A DNA stretch of 11,434 nt from JAKQHY01 sp034429475. GTDB taxonomy: Bacteria; Chloroflexota; Anaerolineae; B4-G1; SLSP01. The stretch is taken from contig DAOUGD010000316.1 of the NCBI GenBank assembly GCA_034429475.1, forward strand, positions 1-11,434. Reading direction: 5' to 3'. Shown here piece by piece: positions 7,451-11,434 of this stretch. The first letter of the stretch is position 1. Each line of letters starts with the position of its first letter. The position numbers were made by a program, and so were the translations under genes. The notes beneath the pieces are model-generated. The model was not told the DNA's origin and ran no database searches. It saw nothing but the letters and a program-made list of their open reading frames with translations.

Positions 7451-7915
7451 ATGGGTATCTTTGTGATAATGGGAATAGCGCTTGTTTATCAAGCTTTGAG
7501 GATCAAGTTGGGATATTACAGAAACGTGTTTCTTAGACAACGAGGGCTTTCTATTCCCAAATACGGATATTATGGTAATTTGCCCCTTGGTATAGGTTTG
7601 ATATTAGCAGTATTAAGTACCCAGATAGAGGAAAGTCTATTGCGGGATATACTATTCTACATTGGTATGTATGGAGGGTTTCTCGTTGCCCTTCTATTTA
7701 TGGTACTCAAACCAAACTTTCTGAAACCTCGCTGGTTATTGGACTGGGAAGCGACGTATGATCAGGCCACCATAGACTATCTGTTTGAACAAGCACGCCT
7801 TAATGCTGAAGATTGGACGACTTTCACTCCTGAACTTTTCGAGCGTTGGGTTCAGGACGTCGTGCGCCGTTATGAGGAACAACAACGCCGCGAACGTGAG
7901 GCGGATAAGCAATGA
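7451..7915 (+). CDS. Small membrane protein, paralog 2 (unknown)
   Basis: A 154-residue tandem paralog of the protein at 6867, with the same three predicted membrane segments and soluble C-terminus. It is identical over long stretches (GIALVYQALRIKLGY near the N-terminus, and a run of nearly 60 residues from LLFMVLKPNF to WVQDVV). It differs mainly in the loop between segments 1 and 2 (YRNVFLRQRGLSIPKYGYYG), in segment 3, and in the tail (RRYEEQQRREREADKQ, more charged). GAGG at 7440-7443 supports the start. The role is unknown. Confidence 0.75.
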   Translation: MGIFVIMGIALVYQALRIKLGYYRNVFLRQRGLSIPKYGYYGNLPLGIGLILAVLSTQIEESLLRDILFYIGMYGGFLVALLFMVLKPNFLKPRWLLDWEATYDQATIDYLFEQARLNAEDWTTFTPELFERWVQDVVRRYEEQQRREREADKQ

Positions 7916-8035
7916 GCTTGCTGTTAGATGTATGCTTGTGATCATGCGCTGACCAACACATTCGCACAATGCGCCAACGCCGTTTGGTCTTGTCAGATAA
8001 CAAAACCGTGCTACGATAAGCCCCGGTTACGTAAT
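7916..8035 (+). other. Spacer before the riboswitch
   Basis: No gene is seen. An inverted repeat GACCAA / TTGGTC (about 7949-7989) could form a hairpin, perhaps terminating the small membrane genes. A promoter for the riboswitch transcript should lie here. I see no strong hexamer pair, so its position is open. Confidence 0.35.
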
Positions 8036-8150
8036 TTCCCATCGAAGTCTGGCGTCTCCGAGTCGTCATAGCCTAAAAACTGCGGTTCATGGCGGGCGAC
8101 CGATAGGGTGCAGCGGGAAACGGCTGCGCCTCCCACCTTTGGAAAGGGGA
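8036..8150 (+). promoter_or_regulatory. Moco-type (molybdenum/tungsten cofactor) riboswitch aptamer
   Basis: The RNA matches the architecture of the Moco aptamer as I know it from the E. coli moaA leader. P1 is UUCCC (8036-8040) with GGGGA (8146-8150). P2 is AAG..UGG (8045-8052) with CCA.CUU (8133-8139). A P3 arm is GUCG (8062-8065) with CGAC (8097-8100), enclosing AGCC/GGUU. A strong distal hairpin is GGUGCAGC (8107-8114) with GCUGCGCC (8123-8130), eight pairs including one wobble, with a GGGAAACG loop. The conserved 3' strings GCCTCCC (8128-8134) and GGAAAGG (8141-8147) follow in the same order and spacing as in moaA. TPP-riboswitch hallmarks (CTGAGA, ACCTGATC) are absent. In known cases the RNA senses Moco and represses Moco synthesis, Mo uptake or Mo-enzyme genes. 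Confidence 0.75.
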
Positions 8151-8194
8151 TGCGCTGATGCAAAGTCTGGCATGGTATGCCTTGTGGCCTTGCG

Positions 8195-8224
8195 ACGGCG
8201 TCCTTTCTACGGACGCCGTTTTTT
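8195..8224 (+). terminator. Intrinsic terminator / expression platform
   Basis: A perfect 9-bp stem, ACGGCGTCC (8195-8203) with GGACGCCGT (8211-8219), a seven-base loop, and a run of six T. It sits 45 bases after the aptamer and about 100 bases before the transporter start codon, so it is well placed for riboswitch-controlled attenuation. Its 3' arm can alternatively pair with GGCGTC at 8051-8056 inside the aptamer, a possible antiterminator. Confidence 0.85.
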
Positions 8225-8232
8225 ATTGTTAT

Positions 8233-8301
8233 GAAACGTGAAACGTGAAACGTGAGGCTTTCACAGGGAGATCATCACGTTTCACGTTTCACGCTTCACG
8301 T
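8233..8301. repeat. GTGAAAC tandem repeats in inverted arms
   Basis: Three tandem copies of a GAAACGT-type 7-8-base unit (about 8233-8254) face a complementary array, CACGTTTCACGTTTCACG (about 8276-8293), plus one diverged copy. The two arms could form a long hairpin between the terminator and the ribosome-binding site of the transporter gene. An in-frame ATG at 8245 lies inside the array and is not a credible start. Confidence 0.8.
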
Positions 8302-8322
8302 ATCCGAAATAAATCAGGTGAA

Positions 8323-9693
8323 ATGATGCGTACAACTTCCCCTCGATACTATTTTTCCACACGCGATTTGCTGATGTTGGCGGCGCTGGCGGCGTTGGGC
8401 GGTGTGACCAGCACGTACATCAACGCCATCGGGCGGATGATCCAATCGCTGGTCGGCGTCCCCGGCGGATTCCAGTGGGCGGCCGGCCTGCACGTCCTCT
8501 GGTTGACGCTGGCCGTCGGCCTCACCGGCAAGCAGGGCGCGGGGACGATGGTCGGTCTCCTCAAAGGCGCGGTCGAACTGCTCACCGGCAACACGCACGG
8601 CCTACTGATTGTCCTGGTGGATGTGGTGGCCGGTGTGCTGGTGGACATCGGCTTCCTGCCCTTCCGCGACAAGGATAGGCTGCCGGGATATTTGCTGGCC
8701 GGGGGATTGGCGTCCGCCTCCAACGTTTTCGTGTTCCAACTGTTTGCCGCGCTGCCGGCCGACATCCTCTCCTACGGCGCTATCGTGATTCTCGGCGTGG
8801 TGGCCGGGCTGTCCGGCGTCGTCTTTGCCGGATTCCTGGCGCACATCCTCCTGGCGGCTCTGCGGCGCGCCGGCGTGGTCAAAGATCGTCCGCCGCAGCC
8901 GATGGGCCGCCGGGCTTATCCCATCTTCCTGGCGAGCGCCGTGCTGCTGACCGCCGCCCTCACGGGCTACCTGTTCACCACCCAACGCGGCGCGGCGACG
9001 GTCGCCATCGGCGGCGCAGTGACCGCGCCCTACGCTTACCCCGAAACGCACGGAGACCTGCCCGCCATCACCGCCGCCAGCGCGTTACGCGGCGTCACAA
9101 CCCGCTACACCGGCGTCCCCGTGCGCGACTTGCTGACGCCGGCGGAACCCGCGCCCGACGCCGACTTGCTGCTCGTCCAGGCCGCCGACGGCTACGCCTT
9201 TTTCATCAGTATGACGGAGGTGCAGACCAGCACCGGCCTGCTGCTGGCGTCCCAGGGACGCGGGCAGGACGCTTCCTACGACATCGTGGGCGCGGCGAAC
9301 AGCAAGGCGTGGGTGCGCGGCGTGACGGCGTTGACCGTCATCGGCCGCGCCACGCTGGACATGGGGGGCGCGGTGGCGCAACCGACCCCCTACAATCCCG
9401 TGGACTGGCAATTTGCGATGGATAGCATCACGCTCGACGTGGGCGACGGCCCGTACAAGGTACAGGGTGCGCTGCTGAACCAAATCCTGCTCGCGCTGCA
9501 ACCCGCGCCGGATGCCACTTCTGTCGTCTTGACGACCCCCGCCGATCTCGTCTCGCTCCCCCTGGCCGACGTGCTGGGCGACGATGACATCCGCCTCTTC
9601 AACCTCATCGGCGAGACGACCATCACCTTCGCCGTCGCGCGGATGGATGGGACAGTCATCGCGCCGCAAGTGACGGCGATTGAGGTGAAGTAG
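8323..9693 (+). CDS. YkoE-like ECF transporter S component fused to SUOX-like extracellular domain
   Basis: Likely substrate-binding membrane subunit of an energy-coupling-factor importer. Residues about 15-185 (numbered from 8323) are a polytopic YkoE-like region with about six hydrophobic segments, including the family-like stretch around GAVELLTGNTHGLLIVLVDV. After a basic cytoplasmic loop (RRAGVVKDRPPQPMGRR), a last segment near 200-218 should export the C-terminus. Residues about 226-340 resemble the molybdopterin-binding fold of the sulfite-oxidase family: GGAVTAPYAY, YTGVPVRDLL, ADGYAFFISM and YDIVGAANSKAWVRGVTAL. A second, weaker copy seems to follow (about 365-456; LNQILLALQPAPDA). 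No cysteine occurs in this part, so the Mo-ligating Cys is missing and catalysis is unlikely. AGGTGA directly before ATGATG (8323/8326) sets the start. The upstream riboswitch suggests a molybdenum-cofactor-related ligand. YkoE homologues otherwise import the thiamine precursor HMP. Confidence 0.8.
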   Translation: MMRTTSPRYYFSTRDLLMLAALAALGGVTSTYINAIGRMIQSLVGVPGGFQWAAGLHVLWLTLAVGLTGKQGAGTMVGLLKGAVELLTGNTHGLLIVLVDVVAGVLVDIGFLPFRDKDRLPGYLLAGGLASASNVFVFQLFAALPADILSYGAIVILGVVAGLSGVVFAGFLAHILLAALRRAGVVKDRPPQPMGRRAYPIFLASAVLLTAALTGYLFTTQRGAATVAIGGAVTAPYAYPETHGDLPAITAASALRGVTTRYTGVPVRDLLTPAEPAPDADLLLVQAADGYAFFISMTEVQTSTGLLLASQGRGQDASYDIVGAANSKAWVRGVTALTVIGRATLDMGGAVAQPTPYNPVDWQFAMDSITLDVGDGPYKVQGALLNQILLALQPAPDATSVVLTTPADLVSLPLADVLGDDDIRLFNLIGETTITFAVARMDGTVIAPQVTAIEVK

Positions 9694-9810
9694 GAGTTGC
9701 GAGTTAGGAGTTGCGAGTTAGGAGTGAGGAGTGGGGAACTCTTGTTCGTTGATTCGCTTTCTCGCTGATTCGCCGACTCGCTTTTTCGCTGATCCGCTGA
9801 TCCGCTGATT
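9693..9810. repeat. Two degenerate tandem-repeat blocks between transporter genes
   Basis: Two exact copies of GGAGTTGCGAGTTA (9693-9706, 9707-9720) are followed by a decayed copy to 9736. A second block at about 9755-9810 is built from the unit CGCTGATY, with copies diverging toward its left end. The region holds no gene and no recognisable Shine-Dalgarno for the ATPase gene. Confidence 0.8.
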
Positions 9811-9814
9811 CACC

Positions 9815-11275
9815 ATGATTTCCATTCAGAACTTTTCTTTTCGGTTTCGGGGCAATGAGCGGTACGCGCTGCATGACGTGAGCCTGGACATCGCTGAGGG
9901 CGACTTTGTGGTGCTGGCCGGGCCGTCGGGCTGCGGGAAGTCCACGCTGGCGCTGGCGTTGGGCGGCTTCCTGTTCAATCAGTACGACGGCGAGGCGGAG
10001 GGCGAGATTCGCGTCGGCGGGTTGGACGCGCGCCGCGCTCCCGTCTACGATGTGGCCGAGAGCGTGGGGTTGGTGCAGCAGAACCCGGAGGCGCAATTTT
10101 GCACGCTCACCGTGCAGGACGAAGTCGCCTTCGGGCTGGAGAACCGCTGCCTGCCGCGCGCGGAAATCCGGGAGCGGATGGCGTGGGCGCTGGACATCGT
10201 CGGCGCCCGGCACTTGCAGGAGCGCCCGCTGGCGTCGCTGTCGGGCGGCGAGAAGCAGCGCGTGGCCGTCGCCTCGGTGATGGCGGCCCGCCCGCGCGTC
10301 CTCATCTTCGACGAGCCGACGTCCAACCTCGATCCGCCCGCGACGGCGCAGCTCTTCGACGTGATCGCCCGCATCCGCGCCGAAGAGCGCATCACCGTCA
10401 TCGTCATCGAGCACAAGACGGCCTACCTGGAGCGCTTCCATCCGCACTGGCTGTGGCTGGAAGACGGGCGGCTCACCGAAGCAAAGAAATGTTGGTCAGC
10501 AGATTCAGCAGATTTGAATCCGTTCAATCCGTTCAATCCGTTGAGAAAATTGAACGGAGACGCCCCGCTCCTCAAAGTCTCCGGCCTGTCCGCCGGATAC
10601 AACGGCAAGGCGGTGCTGCACGACGTTTCTGTGGAGGTTGGGCCGGGCGAATTTGTGGCGGTGATGGGCGACAACGGCTCCGGCAAGACGACGTTTCTGC
10701 AATGCCTGCTGGGGCTGCTCAAGCCGGCGCAGGGGACGGTGTCCATTCTCGGCCAGGACACGCAGAAGACGCCGGTATCGCGGCTGGCGCGCGCGGCGGC
10801 CTACGTCTTCCAGAATCCCGACCATCAACTGTTTGCCGAAAGCGTCTGGCAGGAGGCGACGCTGGCCCCGCGTAACTTCGGTGTGTGGAGCGAAGATGTG
10901 GCTCGGCTGGCGGAGTCGCTGCTGGCGACGGCGGGCCTGCACGAACGCCGCGACGATCATCCCTACCGCCTGAGCTATGGCGAGAAGCGGCGGCTGACGC
11001 TGGCGGCGGTGCTGACCTACGCGCCCCGTCTCATTCTGCTGGACGAAGTGCTGATTGGGCAAGACCCCCGCAACGCGGCGCATCTGCTGGGCTGGCTGGC
11101 CGAACAGGCGCGCGTGGGGAGCGCCGTCGTGTTGGTCAACCACGCGCCCGAAGTCGCCCGCCGGTATGCTTCCCGCCTGCTCTTCTTCGACGCGGGCCGC
11201 GTGTTGGTGGACGCGCCCATTGCAGCGGGGTTTGCAAGGCTGGCGGAGATGGGGCGGACGGCGTATGTCCGTTGA
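9815..11275 (+). CDS. Double ABC ATPase of an ECF transporter (YkoD / EcfA-EcfA' fusion type)
   Basis: A cytoplasmic energizing subunit with two fused nucleotide-binding domains, 486 residues. Domain 1 has Walker A GPSGCGKST (36-44), Q-loop VQQNPEAQF, signature LSGGEKQ (142-148), Walker B VLIFDEP (162-168) and switch His200. Domain 2 has Walker A GDNGSGKTT (285-293), Q-loop FQNPDHQLF, a divergent signature LSYGEKR (386-392), Walker B LILLDEV and NHAPE. The PEAQF and PDHQLF strings after the Q-loops are typical of ECF ATPases. The linker (about 229-250) contains NPFNPFNP, encoded by a short repeat. The start at 9815 gives a normal N-terminus but lacks an evident ribosome-binding site. It follows the S component by 121 bases on the same strand, presumably in one riboswitch-controlled operon. 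The transmembrane EcfT subunit is not in the window. Confidence 0.92.
   Translation: MISIQNFSFRFRGNERYALHDVSLDIAEGDFVVLAGPSGCGKSTLALALGGFLFNQYDGEAEGEIRVGGLDARRAPVYDVAESVGLVQQNPEAQFCTLTVQDEVAFGLENRCLPRAEIRERMAWALDIVGARHLQERPLASLSGGEKQRVAVASVMAARPRVLIFDEPTSNLDPPATAQLFDVIARIRAEERITVIVIEHKTAYLERFHPHWLWLEDGRLTEAKKCWSADSADLNPFNPFNPLRKLNGDAPLLKVSGLSAGYNGKAVLHDVSVEVGPGEFVAVMGDNGSGKTTFLQCLLGLLKPAQGTVSILGQDTQKTPVSRLARAAAYVFQNPDHQLFAESVWQEATLAPRNFGVWSEDVARLAESLLATAGLHERRDDHPYRLSYGEKRRLTLAAVLTYAPRLILLDEVLIGQDPRNAAHLLGWLAEQARVGSAVVLVNHAPEVARRYASRLLFFDAGRVLVDAPIAAGFARLAEMGRTAYVR
10517..10558 (+). repeat. AATCCGTTC repeat encoding the interdomain linker
   Basis: Three copies of the 9-base unit AATCCGTT(C/G) at 10517-10543 are followed by the inverse complement ATTGAACGGA (10549-10558). 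The period of nine keeps the frame and encodes NPF repeats between the two ATPase domains. Its style resembles the intergenic arrays elsewhere in the window. Confidence 0.8.
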
Positions 11276-11400
11276 CGAGGAATTTAACGCAAAGTCGCAA
11301 AGACAGGTATTGTCCCTCATTTTCCTTGATGAGGAAGTGAAATAGTGTGCCATTTGTCGTATCCTTAAGAGCATCACAAATGCTACACAAGGATGCGAAA
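11276..11400. other. Gap with decayed repeat and probable IS left end
   Basis: A short repeat of the CGCAAAG type (AACGCAAAGTCGCAAAGACA, 11287-11306) follows the ATPase gene. Further on, CATTTGT (11351-11357) and ACAAATG (11376-11382) form an inverted repeat in front of the transposase start, possibly near the left terminus of the insertion sequence. No EcfT gene start is visible here. Confidence 0.45.
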
Positions 11401-11434
11401 ATGGATTGGAACACGCTCTATTGTCCCAACAAAG
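11401..11434 (+). CDS. Partial IS1-like transposase N-terminus (runs off the window)
   Basis: The ATG at 11401, preceded by AAGGA at 11389-11393, opens a frame reading MDWNTLYCPNK up to the window end. This beginning, with a CPN motif expected to start a zinc-ribbon, resembles the N-terminus of IS1-family (InsA-like) transposases common in Chloroflexota and Cyanobacteria. Only eleven codons are present, so the family is tentative and the gene could be another zinc-finger protein. Confidence 0.45.
   Translation, partial: MDWNTLYCPNK

Noticed and set aside
7923..7929. GTTAGAT core as a possible second attC or cassette boundary
   Set aside because: Matches GTTRRRY, but no complementary RYYYAAC core with paired inner arms lies at a suitable distance.
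8036..8224. TPP riboswitch upstream of the YkoE-like gene
   Set aside because: Expected from the family's usual regulation, but the CTGAGA and ACC...CTGATC...GGGA signatures are absent, while Moco-like strings and pairing are present. A cobalamin switch was rejected too, for lack of its GCCACTG box.
10505..11377. Minus-strand ORF opposite the second ATPase domain
   Set aside because: Antisense shadow of a strongly supported ABC ATPase domain; composition is Arg/Gln/His-rich.

Overview
The window is bacterial, GC-rich in its housekeeping genes and rich in short degenerate intergenic repeats. The repeats, the Uma2 and AlbA_2/RecG-C type genes, and the style of the partial IS1-like transposase suggest a member of the Chloroflexota (Anaerolineae/Caldilineae-like). 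That placement is an inference from sequence style, not a phylogeny.

Layout. (1) 72-1028: carbamate kinase (arcC). (2) 1025-1681: an integron-type gene cassette with a HEAT-repeat-like gene and a complete attC site, joined exactly at the arcC stop codon. No integrase is present. (3) 1783-2505: a Uma2-family PD-(D/E)XK protein, closed by a strong bidirectional hairpin. (4) On the minus strand, gyrA (6588 to 4063), followed downstream by an AlbA_2/RecG-C ATP-binding regulator (3934 to 2543); a repeat-filled gap separates them. (5) 6826-7915: an AT-richer block with two tandem paralogous small membrane proteins of unknown function, each with the same leader. (6) 8036-8224: a structured RNA that I read as a Moco-type (molybdenum/tungsten cofactor) riboswitch, followed by a classical intrinsic terminator. 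(7) 8323-9693: a YkoE-like ECF transporter S component fused to an extracytoplasmic, apparently duplicated domain resembling the sulfite-oxidase-type molybdopterin-binding fold. (8) 9815-11275: a double-ATPase ECF energizing protein (YkoD/EcfA-EcfA' type). (9) 11401-end: the start of an IS1-like transposase, about where an EcfT gene might be expected.

The most interesting system is regions 6-8. YkoE/YkoD-type ECF importers are known mainly as thiamine-precursor (HMP) transporters controlled by TPP riboswitches. Here the leader lacks TPP hallmarks and instead has the Moco-aptamer hallmarks. The S component also carries an external domain related to a molybdopterin-binding fold. Two independent lines therefore point to a molybdenum-cofactor-linked importer, for Moco, molybdopterin, a precursor or a metal-related ligand. 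This assignment is an inference. The second notable element is the lone gene cassette. Its left boundary is perfectly complementary to the inner core of its own attC, as expected for a unit that circularised and integrated.
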